Shown here: piece by piece, positions 20,301-27,928 of the stretch | Layout of the letters: each line of letters opens with the position of its first letter | How positions within the stretch are numbered: the stretch's first letter is position 1 | Position numbers and translations under genes: made by a program | NCBI GenBank assembly: GCA_008501735.1 | Contig: QQUF01000053.1 | Span: 124,001 to 188,000, forward strand | Source: Calditrichota bacterium | GTDB taxonomy: Bacteria; CLD3 | Direction of reading: 5' to 3' | Length of the DNA stretch: 64,000 nt | Notes under the pieces: model-generated | Database searches by the model: none | The model's input: only the letters and a program-made list of their open reading frames with translations | What the model was told of the DNA's origin: nothing

Positions 20301-20415
20301 AATAAAGCATATCAGGGAATGTTTGTGCAAAAGCAGAAGAACTGCTCATTGCTACTGAACCTAAAACTGCGACACTTAAGGCAATTTTAGAGATGAGTCT
20401 TTTGGGGTAAACCAT
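14371..20415 (-). CDS. Giant secreted mosaic protein C (LamG-like domain, CARDB-like repeats, MAM-like and nidogen-like domains)
   Basis: 2014 aa with a signal peptide ending near SSSAFAQT. Approximate order: LamG/concanavalin-like domain 31-247 (YYKFNESGG, WTMHFWVDY, AMDEFRLYGSAL); repeats 1-3 (255-575); MAM-like 578-770; repeats 4-5 (767-985); nidogen-like 985-1187; repeats 6-7 (1185-1403); MAM-like 1402-1590; a diverged repeat 8 without the acidic loop (1592-1700); unique beta domain 1702-1885; FN3-like 1884-1960; Lys/Gln-rich tail. The nidogen-like domain with repeats 6-7 closely matches protein A, and the first MAM-like domain closely matches protein B. LamG-like domains often bind glycans, so surface adhesion is a reasonable but unproven guess. 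No T9SS sorting domain is seen. Confidence 0.88.
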   Translation of the reverse strand: MVYPKRLISKIALSVAVLGSVAMSSSSAFAQTFPDMLYYKFNESGGTTTLNEASPFVGSQNATVNGHTLTPGAGQFNGGLVGIGGTSNTNFVDTGWQTNLSGDWTMHFWVDYTNGPPTTLIYILGDVTASSLRCFTNGVAGAGNWMLRGGGMTDVLVTGGAPVAGPAQAVTFVYDSSVPEIRAYLNGVLNNTVAQPVLNIQGTGVSNFAVGAQGGGTNSCLSAGQAMDEFRLYGSALTALEVSQVWNATLDDTPANDDVAITSLFVPNGGVNSTVTADITVVNKGLNVADGTVDLDIDNDGFADGSDTFAGLAAGDTVVVQIQGTVPGALGTYTASATATMTSATDEKPFNNTTATNYDVVAGDDVEATSITNVSAFAGAQSTFDVVVTNNGFLSADGNVDVDVDNDGITDATGTFTGLVGGASTTVNIVATSPATVGNFTATGTAILTSGVDQDNTNDVATTNYTTVPTSDVEVTSITATPNPIPSGTAISFDVVVTNNGNSSADMSVDIDFENDGIVDASSNVSGLASGASQTETFNGTAPGTAGNVTVSATVTMTSGIDQDITNDTATSIYAVTPSCVTAFPYLETFDTWPTGNGAFDVTTGWIQNTNDNQNWTVFAGNTGSSPTGPTQDYTNEQTGVAGNYLYTETSGPAVGNVFAITSICFDMAALTAPKLSFFYHAFHNNQTAGEFHVDIENMTTGVTDSSVWSLIGQFQTAEADPWENEVLSLLPYAGSTIRIQFRTIVGGATNFYNDTGLDQVSIFDAADDISVTAFSVNGAASAGNPIAFDVEVTNTGSNVADGNVDLDIDNDGIVDVSDTFTALASGNTVNFTLNSIAPATAATYTAVITANLTSGTDGNPADNTSNLPYAVAPNEDLAITAFTGPGTIGSGSAMSLDITVKNQGGSPADGNVEVDFDTDGIVDDTQGFTGLASGDSTTLTFNTNAPTTGGNNISTAVVNMTSGIDGDLSNNTSTFTTYVVPASGGPDVYGYIWESSLDGTVPFNYVDISGDPNTVNQNLTDDSFASVTIPFNFNYYGTNETVINICSNGWMNFGAGNGNTSLGFNGVWPNAAVPNGVVSPFWDDLNPSSGGQVLYLDDSATNNRVIIQWNGVVAFGGTVPMSFQIHLYTDGTIEFHYLDMDENDVVSATVGWENQAGDDGIAITDNAPFVSDNLAVRIGLQILPDNVAVSNVVLNGVAPASNPISFDVTVANFGTNVADGDVNIDIDSDGIDDGTAAFVGLASGASTTVTINTTAPATAGPFTATATAVMTSGIDGNLNNNTGTVGYTVTPNEDAGITSLTANPNPVPSSSLMDFNVAVQNFGGSVIDAQVDIDFDNDGIVDASSNISGLASGATQTETFSTTSPGTAGSYIASATVILTSGIDGDPSNDTASLTFSVTPSCETIYPYTETFDTWATGNGAFDITTGWTQDTNDNQNWTVFGGSTGSVTTGPTQDYTAEQGLGSGLYLYTETSGPAVGNVFSITSHCFDLLSLTDPQLSFFYHAFHNGQTAGEFHVDIIDLTTGITDSSVWSLIGQFQTAEAQPWEEALVSLSAHAGNTVRFRFRTIVGGATNFYNDTALDQVSVREAPAIANDEVELTSIDVGYSVAGNCIDCYDVVLTVTNNGGNTVSFDVNATIGTNYNQTVNVPNLASLASAQVTFPSFDPSAEAIGNVTMTAATQLAGDIDPSNDVATYDIAIDTEAFGYDDGLNPTNDGLGFNTATGSFVNRFDFCNAVTIDKIIIWVRTPGDMSEQFSVSAWNADGPNNEPGTLLQTLVPPTTYTALAAISPLDTWITFDLSANPLQFPAGSTVYFGGDQLTASTVGTFPIGVDQDSRTLTGGLANIFYYAPLGGGVGNWTNTATVGANFIQMLRVGGCGAITPDDVVVSIDGATLSWPASNNANNYWVYTSANPNGPWSPAISAGNVLTWTDPAGTATTEPFYYVTADSDVPVSPITSSKNSNPTITVVNQNVSKTTITKQKANNSSFQLMLSNQVEEEIENVQKQTQKVNATKH

Positions 20416-20425
20416 TGTAATTGTT

Positions 20426-20534
20426 CCTTAATTAAACCTAAGGTTTAGACAAAAATTTTTGGCTAATAAAAATATTTTACTTTGTGCCTTGGGGTGGGTT
20501 CAAGCTTATTTATTTTTTATTGCCAAAATTTATA
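20426..20534 (-). promoter_or_regulatory. Conserved structured leader and promoter of giant gene C
   Basis: Minus strand: -10-like TATAAA (20534-20529), then the stem TTTTGGCAATAAAAAATA (20528-20511) pairing with 20474-20457 with small bulges. The loop carries CTTGAACCCACCCCAAGG, and an SD hairpin CCTTA/TAAGG spans 20443-20426. Compared with the A and B copies, an A-U pair in the stem is replaced by a C-G pair (GGAA/TTCC becomes GGCA/TGCC). This compensatory change supports a conserved hairpin. Beyond the leader, up to the next stop at 20679, nothing else is seen. Confidence 0.65.
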
Positions 20535-20678
20535 AAAGCTAAATGTAATTTTAAAAAAATATAAATCTAGCTCTACCTAATAAAGTTTGTGCATAAAACT
20601 AATAAAAACAAAATTAATGTTTTGGTCAAGTTTAATTTTGTTCTTATTAGTTTTAGATGTGTGAGGATTGAAAATTTA

Positions 20679-21914
20679 TTATTGATTAGGTAATTCAATT
20701 CTGAAATATTTCATTTTACGAACAAAATTTTCTACTGGCATTTCCAAACTTTTAGCTGCTTTTAAAATGTTATTTTGATTTTTTTCTAGAACTTTTAGGA
20801 TAAATTTTTTATTTAAATTCTCTGACTCTTTATTGAAGTATTGTTCTTCCACATCTTGAAATTCATATTCGTCAAATACTTTTTGAGACTTTTGATTAAT
20901 CAACTCTATTAAACAATTCATATTTTGAATTGAAAGTTGCATAAAGCCTTCATTGCCAATCTTTTTGGAATGTTCATAACCAAGCCTATAATATTTTAAT
21001 GACTCTTCAAACTCTTCTATATTTTTATAAATTAATCCTAAGTTAGTAAATACTTGAGTAGAAATAATATCTGAATTAATTGTATTGAGGTTATGCTCTA
21101 GCGATTTTTGATAATATTCCTTGCCTAAAGTATAATTTTTTAATTCGGTTTCTATGTAGCCTAAAAAGAAGTAAGAATAAACTACACCTTTGTCCATTCC
21201 ATACTTGAGAGATATTTCTAATCTTAGATTATACAATTTGTGAGCTCTTGAAAATTGCCCATTCGCTAAAGCAATATTTGCAATGCAAGAGAGAATCTTA
21301 TGCTTGTAAGGATAAGGAATCAATTTGTAAGCTTTTTTTAAATCTAGATACGCTTGTTTAGGGTTACTTTTATCAATAACATAGTAAGCATTTATACTTT
21401 CTGCATAAAGTTCATCATCTTTTTCATTGTTCCTAACTTCTAAAGCTAACTTCTTAATCTCGTCATCAATTTCTTTTAACCCAACTCCTTTTCTACCTAA
21501 AAATTCAATCTGAATTAGTTTTGATTCATTGGTGACTAAGATTTTCGTGGATTCGTCAAAAACTTCTTTTGCTTTGACAAAATCATACCTTGAAAACATA
21601 AGAGTTCTTACATAGGTGTTTAGTGCTTTGACTTTTTCTAAGTTATTTTTTGCCAACTTTATGCTTTCAAAATGCTTTTTTTCTCCGTCGTAACTTGGAA
21701 GTTCTTCATAAATCCGAGCTAATAAGATTGTTACCTGAAATTTTACTTCGTGGCTCTGAGTTTGAAGTTTTTCATAAATTTCCTCCAATACTTTTGCACA
21801 GTTCTTTTCAGTGAATTCTACTCGTTTGAAATCAATTTCTGGTATTTTTGTGTTTATGAATTTAGAAATTTCCGTAAAAAAGAATCTCAGCTCAAGAACA
21901 TTAATATTTTTCAT
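20679..21914 (-). CDS. TPR-repeat protein with a C-terminal Fis-type helix-turn-helix
   Basis: 411 aa, no signal peptide, so probably cytoplasmic. Most of the protein is alpha-helical with TPR-like stretches, clearest at about residues 190-340 (ANGQFSRAHKLYNLRLEISL, NYTLGKEYYQKSLEHNLNTI, EFEESLKYYRLGYEHSKKIG). The last ~40 residues, FILKVLEKNQNNILKAAKSL onward, resemble the Fis/NtrC-type DNA-binding helix-turn-helix ('NK.kAA..Lg') in a weakened form. No receiver or AAA+ domain is present. It overlaps the upstream 137-aa gene by 14 bp, suggesting translational coupling, and lies just upstream of giant gene C. A role in regulating that locus is inference from position. A longer relative is at 48307-49785. 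Confidence 0.75.
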   Translation of the reverse strand: MKNINVLELRFFFTEISKFINTKIPEIDFKRVEFTEKNCAKVLEEIYEKLQTQSHEVKFQVTILLARIYEELPSYDGEKKHFESIKLAKNNLEKVKALNTYVRTLMFSRYDFVKAKEVFDESTKILVTNESKLIQIEFLGRKGVGLKEIDDEIKKLALEVRNNEKDDELYAESINAYYVIDKSNPKQAYLDLKKAYKLIPYPYKHKILSCIANIALANGQFSRAHKLYNLRLEISLKYGMDKGVVYSYFFLGYIETELKNYTLGKEYYQKSLEHNLNTINSDIISTQVFTNLGLIYKNIEEFEESLKYYRLGYEHSKKIGNEGFMQLSIQNMNCLIELINQKSQKVFDEYEFQDVEEQYFNKESENLNKKFILKVLEKNQNNILKAAKSLEMPVENFVRKMKYFRIELPNQ

Positions 21915-22314
21915 TCGGTTTGGAACCTCCTTGGAGAAACTCGCTTAAAGATGCTTGTACTTCAATAGAAGTAAAATTAACATCGCCTCTAACACCTTTT
22001 GCTGAAACACTTGTTGTCCCACTTAAAGCTCGCCACTCTGTTCCGTCAAAATATTGACATTCTCCTTCCGTAGAAATTACACTAAGTGTTACAGTTTCAT
22101 TCCAAAGGGCTTGGCATTCATTTTCGGTAACAGTAACTCCAGAAGGTGGTGTGATTGTTACCGTTTCTGTTCCGCTTAATTCGATTCCTTTACCTTCGTA
22201 TTCTCCAGTGCTATCAATTACAGCAACCTTTCCACTTGAGTCAATGTATTTGGGCGAACCTGAAAATGAATGGATAGTAAAAGTATATGATGAAACCCAC
22301 TTAAAAACTGTCAT
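21901..22314 (-). CDS. Hypothetical small protein, first gene of the TPR-Fis pair
   Basis: 137 aa and not recognised. It is rich in Thr, Ser, Val and Gly with an alternating beta-like pattern (GIELSGTETVTITPPSGVTV). It has two Cys, at about residues 67 and 85, each in an 'EC' pair, and no convincing signal peptide. GGAG precedes the ATG with good spacing on the minus strand. Its stop overlaps the start of the TPR-Fis gene by 14 bp, so the two are probably co-translated and may work together. A small beta-rich carrier, a phage-like structural fragment or a ligand of the TPR protein are all possible. Confidence 0.7.
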   Translation of the reverse strand: MTVFKWVSSYTFTIHSFSGSPKYIDSSGKVAVIDSTGEYEGKGIELSGTETVTITPPSGVTVTENECQALWNETVTLSVISTEGECQYFDGTEWRALSGTTSVSAKGVRGDVNFTSIEVQASLSEFLQGGSKPNEKY

Positions 22315-22637
22315 AAATATTCTCCGATTTTTTAATTTCTACTAAAAACTTACTGAACTTCAATTGGGAACAACTCTTCGATATAAAAAAATTCCCTTTT
22401 TTTATAAAAAGTAAATTTAAATTTTGGAATAAATGATACCCGATAAAGTTACTAAAAACTCGTTGACTTTATTTTCTAATCGGGCTAAATTGCATTCCAA
22501 CTTCAAAACCGAAACCAACAAGGACTGCTTATAAGCCATTGTTAACGAATTGTAATTTTTTTCTGAATTTTTAACCTTAAATTCGCAAACTTTTTAACGG
22601 GTAAAAAGTAGTAATTTTAGTTTTGGAGTCTTGTAAA
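22315..22637. promoter_or_regulatory. Divergent 323-bp promoter region between the TPR-Fis pair and porU
   Basis: No ORF is supported here. On the minus strand a -10-like TATAAA (about 22405-22400) is followed a few bases later by GGGAA, which can pair with TTCCC near 22370. The transcript of the 137-aa gene may therefore begin with a hairpin placed like those of the giant genes, although the sequence differs. On the plus strand GGAG at 22625-22628 is the SD of porU. I see no clear -35/-10 for porU. Confidence 0.4.
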
Positions 22638-25600
22638 ATGGTAAATTTCTTTACATCATTTTTTACATTCCTTTTTATTCTCTCAACACAAACACTTTTT
22701 GCAAAACAATCTGTGGAGATTTTTCAAAGTTCTCCACAAGAGTTGATTTTTATTTATTCACCAAGTGTAAAAGTTGACACTTCTGAATTAACAAAAGAGA
22801 TAAAAGTTGTTTTTGGAGACGCTCAACAAAATTCACTAAATGGAGAATTTGAGCGTAATTTCTTAGTTGGAATTGCAGAAAATTCAAATCCCTCAATTCA
22901 AGTTTTAGAAACAGAATTTCAAAAAGTTTCAGGTTTTAAACTTCACAAAAACATAAGCCAAGAAATTGACAATCCAAGTTCAATCTCACGAAATTTAGTT
23001 TCGATTGAAAAAGGTGGCAAACTTAGGTTTCTACCTGTCGCAAAAGTTTCGGTGAATCCTGTTCGGACAGACGGAAACGGAGTTGAAATTCTAACCTCAA
23101 TAAAAGTAAAAATAAATCTTGATTCTCCCACAAATCTCAAAAGAAAAAGTTTACCCAAAAAAGAATTGAATTTTTACAAATCTCAAGTCCTAAACTTTGG
23201 ACAAATTGAACTCTTTGCTTCAATGAATACAATTAGCTCACTTTCCAAGCCAAACGACAATCTTGGGAAAGTTTACAGAATTTCACTTTCGGAAGAAGGG
23301 ATTTATAAAATTACAGGAAAGTGGCTCACTGACAATATCGCAGATTTTAGTTTGAATGAAATTCCATCACTAAGTGAAATTAGACTTTTCGGATTTGGAA
23401 GCAAAAGGATAGAACTCGCAGAATTCCCAGAAGAGGTTCCTAAAAGCCTTGAAGAGTTTTGGGCAGAAATTCCAATTGAAATAAAAGACAACAACGGCAA
23501 CGGTAAATTTGACTCAGATGATTTTTTCATTTTCTATGGAAGACCTTTGAACTTTTGGAAATCGTTTTCTGACCCAAGCGGAAATCCGAAAGTTGAGTTC
23601 AGCGGAATGCACCCTTACGCAGAAGAAAGTAATTATTTTTTGAACTTTGATTCTGGAATTACTGGCAAAAGATTTGAAGCTAAAAATAGCGAAACCGCAA
23701 GTGAAACAGTTACTTCTTACACAGAGCTGGTTCGTGGAGAAGTTGACAGAGTAAACCCTTTGCACACTGGAACTAAGTATTTTGCAGGAGTGATGACTTA
23801 CACAGGAAGTGGCAATGGAAATACTCCAGCCGAAGCAAACCCTGACATTAATTTTAGTGATTTCGTTCAAGGGACGAATTTGGATTACAAGTTTGTTTAC
23901 ACAGCTTACGATTTTTACCAATACGTCGGAGGCGGTTATAAAAACAAATTTTCAGTAACTGCAAACGGTCAAAACTTAGGAACTTCAAACGTTACAACAG
24001 GAGGTTGGACAACTTCTTTCCGTGAAGGAATTTTGGAAGGAACTTTGCCACTTACCCAAGAGAATTATTCTTTCAGAAGTACTTTTAGTATTTCGCCAAC
24101 AAGTGGTGAAGCAGCATTTGACTTTTACGAGTTTCGTTATGAAAGAAACTTAAAGGCTGTTGGGAACGAGTTAGTCTTTTTCGGGAAAAACTCAAGTGAA
24201 GCAGTCCGCTACCAAACAACAAACTTTTCGCAAAAACCAAGAGTTTTTGAAATTTCTGATTTTGACGAACTGACTGAAATTACAGGCACAAATTACTCAA
24301 GCCAAAATTTGACCTTCGGAAATTCGGAAACTGCCGAAGCCAAAAAACTCTACTACTTAACTGTTGAGGGTAATTTCAAAACTCCACTTGCGATTGAACG
24401 AAAAAAATTTGGTGGAACAGCACCACATTTGCGAGACACAGACAACTCAGCAGATTTTTTAATAATTACTCACGAAGATTTTTATGACGAAGCTTTAAGG
24501 CTCAAAGAATTTCGAGAAGCAAATTCTGACCCAAGAGTTTACTTAAAAACAGAAGTGATACTGACTCAAGACATTTACGATGAGTTTTCGGGTGGGATTT
24601 ACGATGCTTTAGCTTTGAGAGATTTTTTGCACTACACTTTCAATAATTGGCGTGGAAATTCAGGAGCAGAAATTCCTCCTCGTTACGTTCTTTTCTTGGG
24701 CGACAGTGATTTTGATTTTAGAAATTTAGAATTTGATAATGATAACAATTGGGTTCCAACCTTTGAAGTTGATGCAGGAAGCGATTTGATTTCGAGAGCG
24801 ACTGACGATAAGTTTGCAATGCTTACGGAAGGTGACGTAATTCTTGACTTGGCAACTGGAAGAGTTCCAGCTGAGTCAGCAGAAGAAGCACAAATTTTCA
24901 TTGACAAAATTATTGCTTACGAAGGTTCACCAAAGTTTGGCGACTGGAGAATGCGAGTAACTTTAGTTGGAGACGACGAGTTTGCAGGTAACGGAAGTTC
25001 GAATGAATTTTTACATATTTCACAATCTGAATCTCTTGCAGGAATTATCACAAATGGAAACCCAAGAGGATTTGATTTAAACAAAATTTACTTACCAGAA
25101 TATCCGACTGTCAGTGACGCAGCAACTGCAACAGGTCGTGGAAAACCAGAAGCTGCTGATGACCTTTTGAGCAGCATTAACAATCTCGGAAGTTTGGTGG
25201 TGAATTACATCGGACACGGAAATCCTACAAATTGGGCTCACGAAAGAGTTTTTAATCAAGACAGACATCTTGGGAAATTGAAAAACGAACACCTTCCACT
25301 TTTCATCGCAGCGACTTGTGACTTTGGAGTTTTTGACCCTGCTGAGGGAAGTAAAAGTTTTACGGAAGAATTAATTTTGCTCAAAGAAGCTGGTGGAATC
25401 GGAGTTGTTAGTGCATCAAGAATTACTTTGTCGAATGCAAACGCAGCACTTAACAACCAATTCTTTACACAACTTTTCCGAACTGAAGACCAATTTATGA
25501 GACTTGGTGATGCTTTGATGAAAGCAAAAAATTCAAACGGAAGTTCAACGACACCAGATTCCAATGAAGAAAAATATTACTTGTTCTCAGACCCGACTTT

Positions 25601-26699
25601 GATTTTTGCTTCACCAAGACTTCGTGCAAGTAATTTACAAATTACAGGCGGTTCGATAAAAGCACTTTCACCAACTGAAATTAAAGGTACAATTTTGGAC
25701 GAAGCAAACTCACAAGCTTTGGCTAATTTTAACGGAACTGTAACTGTCAAGATTTTAGATGCAAATAAATCAAGACCTCACGGAAATTCAGGTTACACTC
25801 TACAAGGAAACAATCTTTTTAAAGGAAACGTTACTTCTGACCCAACAAACCCAGGAAATTTTTCGGCTAAATTTTTCACTCCAAAAGATATTTCTTACGA
25901 AAAAACTGCAAAAATTTTGGTTTACTTTAACGATTCTTCAAAAGACGAAAGATTAAGATTTGATGGCTCAGGGATTTTGGAAGGTGTTTTACTTGAAGGT
26001 GGAAATGTAGCTTTTGAAGATTCTGTCGGACCTGAAATCAACTTTGAAGTTTTGACTGAAGGCACTGACGAAATTGAAACAATGTTAGACATTTCAATTT
26101 CAGATTCGACTTCGGGAATCAATTTGACAGGGAAACAAGGGCACAGAATCATTTTGACTTTTGACAAAGATTACGACACAATTTATGACTTAACAGACAG
26201 ATTTACTTACGAAACCAATAGTTTTACGAATGGCAAAATTTTGTACGAAATCGAAGAATTAGAAGAAGGAGAGCACACTTTTGAAATCACTGCTTGGGAC
26301 AATTTCAACAATGCAACAACTGTGGAAGGAAAATTATTTTTTGCAAGCGAAAGCTCCTTTGAACTCGAAGAAGTTTACAATTTTCCAAACCCAATGACAA
26401 AAAATGATTCACAGACAGAATTTATTTTTAAACTGAACCATTCTCAAGTAAATTCAAGCCTCGATGTTGAAGTCAAAATCTACACTCTGGCAGGCAGATT
26501 GATTGAAACGTTGAAATTAAATGAACAACCTCAAAGTGGCGGTTCGGGATTTTACTCCATTCCTTGGAGCGGAAGAGATAGAGATGGAGATAAAATTTCA
26601 AATGGAACTTATTTTTATTACATTAACGCGTCTTCAGAAACAGAAGACGGAGAAGTTGTTAAGGCTTCCAAAATAGGTAAATTAGCAATAATAAGATAA
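22638..26699 (+). CDS. porU: PorU-like type IX secretion sortase (gingipain-fold, peptidase family C25)
   Basis: 1353 aa from the ATG at 22638. A TTG 15 bp upstream is in frame, but GGAG (22625-22628) fits the ATG. Signal peptide MVNFFTSFFTFLFILSTQTL. The C25 domain shows LFLGDSDFD, LATGRVPAES and the catalytic pair: His about 860 in NYIGHGNPTNW and Cys about 894 in IAATCDFGVFD, 34 residues apart as in gingipains. The C-terminus (from VYNFPNPM) is a FlgD-like sorting-type domain. In characterised systems PorU removes the C-terminal signal of T9SS cargo at the outer membrane and joins the cargo to a lipid, working with PorV, which is encoded next. A cargo gingipain is the alternative; the porV neighbour favours PorU. 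Confidence 0.87.
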   Translation: MVNFFTSFFTFLFILSTQTLFAKQSVEIFQSSPQELIFIYSPSVKVDTSELTKEIKVVFGDAQQNSLNGEFERNFLVGIAENSNPSIQVLETEFQKVSGFKLHKNISQEIDNPSSISRNLVSIEKGGKLRFLPVAKVSVNPVRTDGNGVEILTSIKVKINLDSPTNLKRKSLPKKELNFYKSQVLNFGQIELFASMNTISSLSKPNDNLGKVYRISLSEEGIYKITGKWLTDNIADFSLNEIPSLSEIRLFGFGSKRIELAEFPEEVPKSLEEFWAEIPIEIKDNNGNGKFDSDDFFIFYGRPLNFWKSFSDPSGNPKVEFSGMHPYAEESNYFLNFDSGITGKRFEAKNSETASETVTSYTELVRGEVDRVNPLHTGTKYFAGVMTYTGSGNGNTPAEANPDINFSDFVQGTNLDYKFVYTAYDFYQYVGGGYKNKFSVTANGQNLGTSNVTTGGWTTSFREGILEGTLPLTQENYSFRSTFSISPTSGEAAFDFYEFRYERNLKAVGNELVFFGKNSSEAVRYQTTNFSQKPRVFEISDFDELTEITGTNYSSQNLTFGNSETAEAKKLYYLTVEGNFKTPLAIERKKFGGTAPHLRDTDNSADFLIITHEDFYDEALRLKEFREANSDPRVYLKTEVILTQDIYDEFSGGIYDALALRDFLHYTFNNWRGNSGAEIPPRYVLFLGDSDFDFRNLEFDNDNNWVPTFEVDAGSDLISRATDDKFAMLTEGDVILDLATGRVPAESAEEAQIFIDKIIAYEGSPKFGDWRMRVTLVGDDEFAGNGSSNEFLHISQSESLAGIITNGNPRGFDLNKIYLPEYPTVSDAATATGRGKPEAADDLLSSINNLGSLVVNYIGHGNPTNWAHERVFNQDRHLGKLKNEHLPLFIAATCDFGVFDPAEGSKSFTEELILLKEAGGIGVVSASRITLSNANAALNNQFFTQLFRTEDQFMRLGDALMKAKNSNGSSTTPDSNEEKYYLFSDPTLIFASPRLRASNLQITGGSIKALSPTEIKGTILDEANSQALANFNGTVTVKILDANKSRPHGNSGYTLQGNNLFKGNVTSDPTNPGNFSAKFFTPKDISYEKTAKILVYFNDSSKDERLRFDGSGILEGVLLEGGNVAFEDSVGPEINFEVLTEGTDEIETMLDISISDSTSGINLTGKQGHRIILTFDKDYDTIYDLTDRFTYETNSFTNGKILYEIEELEEGEHTFEITAWDNFNNATTVEGKLFFASESSFELEEVYNFPNPMTKNDSQTEFIFKLNHSQVNSSLDVEVKIYTLAGRLIETLKLNEQPQSGGSGFYSIPWSGRDRDGDKISNGTYFYYINASSETEDGEVVKASKIGKLAIIR

Positions 26700-26726
26700 A
26701 ACGACTTAATATCCGGAGGATTTTAA

Positions 26727-27815
26727 ATGTCAAAAAAAATTAAAGGGTTATTCTTATCAGCCCTAATGATTCTTTCATTTTCAACAAGTGCTTTTGCAGT
26801 AAGTGAAGCTACGGCACTTTTTCTTTTAATTAATCCAGGAGCAAGAGCAGGTGGAATGGGTGAAGCATTTATGGGAATTGCAGACGATGCAACAGGGCTT
26901 TACTACAATCCTGCGAGTATTGGATTTTTTAGAAATACAAGATTTCACTTTATGCACTCAAACTGGCTTCCACAATTAGCAGACGATTTGTTCTACGATT
27001 ATTTTGCAGGAACTTACTACGTTGACGGAGTCGGGACTTTTGGTGCAAACATTACCTATCTTAATCTTGGTGACCAAATTAGAACTAATGAATTTGGACA
27101 AGAAGAAGGAACTTTCACGAGTTACAACTTTGCTGCAAACTTGGCTTACGCTTACCAATTCTCAGAAAGACAAACACTCGGTGTAGGAATGAAACTCGTT
27201 TGGATGAAACTTGCTGATGACCAAAGTGTTGGGAATGAAACAACAAAAGGAAGTGCAAAAACTCTTGCTGTTGACATTGGCTATATGCACAAAGATTTCT
27301 TGACAAAAGATTTGACTTTCGGTGCTTCGATTGCGAACATAGGACCAAAAGTTACTTTTAACGACAAAGACCAAGCCGACCCACTTCCAACAAACTTGAA
27401 ACTTGGTTTCGGTTACAAAGTTGTTGAGGACAGATTTAACAAACTTACTTTCCTTTATGACGTTAATCGCCAACTTGTAAAAGCTAACAAAGTTGACACA
27501 GTTTTTACTGCAACTGACACAACTGTTACAGGTGGAGAAAAAGACCCAGTTTACAAAGCGATTTTTACAACTTGGACTGATGACAAAACTTTAGAAAGAT
27601 TTGTTCACAACGTTGGAGCAGAGTATTGGTACTCTGACCTTGTTGCTTTAAGAGCAGGTTACATTTGGGATCCTGAAGGAAAGATTGAAGCTCCAACTCT
27701 TGGATTTGGTTTGAAATACTTACAATTTAGGTTTGATTTCGGGATAATTATTACTCTTGATTCAGACCACCCTTTGTCGAATACTCTGAGATTTTCTTTA
27801 GACGCACAACTGTGA
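26727..27815 (+). CDS. porV: PorV-like outer-membrane protein of the type IX secretion system
   Basis: 362 aa with signal peptide ending STSAFAVS. The N-terminus of the mature protein, LLINPGARAGGMGEAFMGIA followed by DDATGLYYNPAS, is the hallmark of the PorV/PorQ (UPF0164) family of beta-barrels. The rest alternates like an outer-membrane barrel. PorV receives cargo from the SprA translocon and passes it to PorU. GGAGG stands 8 nt before the ATG, and the gene starts 27 bp after porU, so the two are probably one transcript. A 30-bp perfect palindrome follows at 27831-27860 and may end or weaken the transcript. PorQ or a relative cannot be excluded. Confidence 0.85.
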   Translation: MSKKIKGLFLSALMILSFSTSAFAVSEATALFLLINPGARAGGMGEAFMGIADDATGLYYNPASIGFFRNTRFHFMHSNWLPQLADDLFYDYFAGTYYVDGVGTFGANITYLNLGDQIRTNEFGQEEGTFTSYNFAANLAYAYQFSERQTLGVGMKLVWMKLADDQSVGNETTKGSAKTLAVDIGYMHKDFLTKDLTFGASIANIGPKVTFNDKDQADPLPTNLKLGFGYKVVEDRFNKLTFLYDVNRQLVKANKVDTVFTATDTTVTGGEKDPVYKAIFTTWTDDKTLERFVHNVGAEYWYSDLVALRAGYIWDPEGKIEAPTLGFGLKYLQFRFDFGIIITLDSDHPLSNTLRFSLDAQL

Positions 27816-27830
27816 CGTAAAATTTTATGA

Positions 27831-27860
27831 ACCTGAAAGGTTTTAAAACCTTTCAGGTTA
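27831..27860. repeat. Perfect 30-bp palindrome after porV
   Basis: AACCTGAAAGGTTTT is followed directly by its exact reverse complement AAAACCTTTCAGGTT, with no loop. It lies 15 bp after the porV stop. It could be a repetitive palindromic unit or a weak bidirectional terminator; no second full copy was found in the window. Confidence 0.8.
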
Positions 27861-27928
27861 CTTTTCGAGAAATATTTTATTAAAAAATCCCTACTTAAAA
27901 ATTATAAGTTTTAAAAGTTAGAGAAACT

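Noticed and set aside
2306-20415. Periodic repeats of about 330 bp, considered as a CRISPR or satellite array
   Set aside because: The period equals the coding length of one CARDB-like domain, the frame is kept throughout and the copies diverge as protein domains do.
22623-22637. TTG at 22623 as the start of the PorU-like gene
   Set aside because: The GGAG overlapping this codon is correctly placed for the ATG at 22638, which also begins a normal signal peptide.
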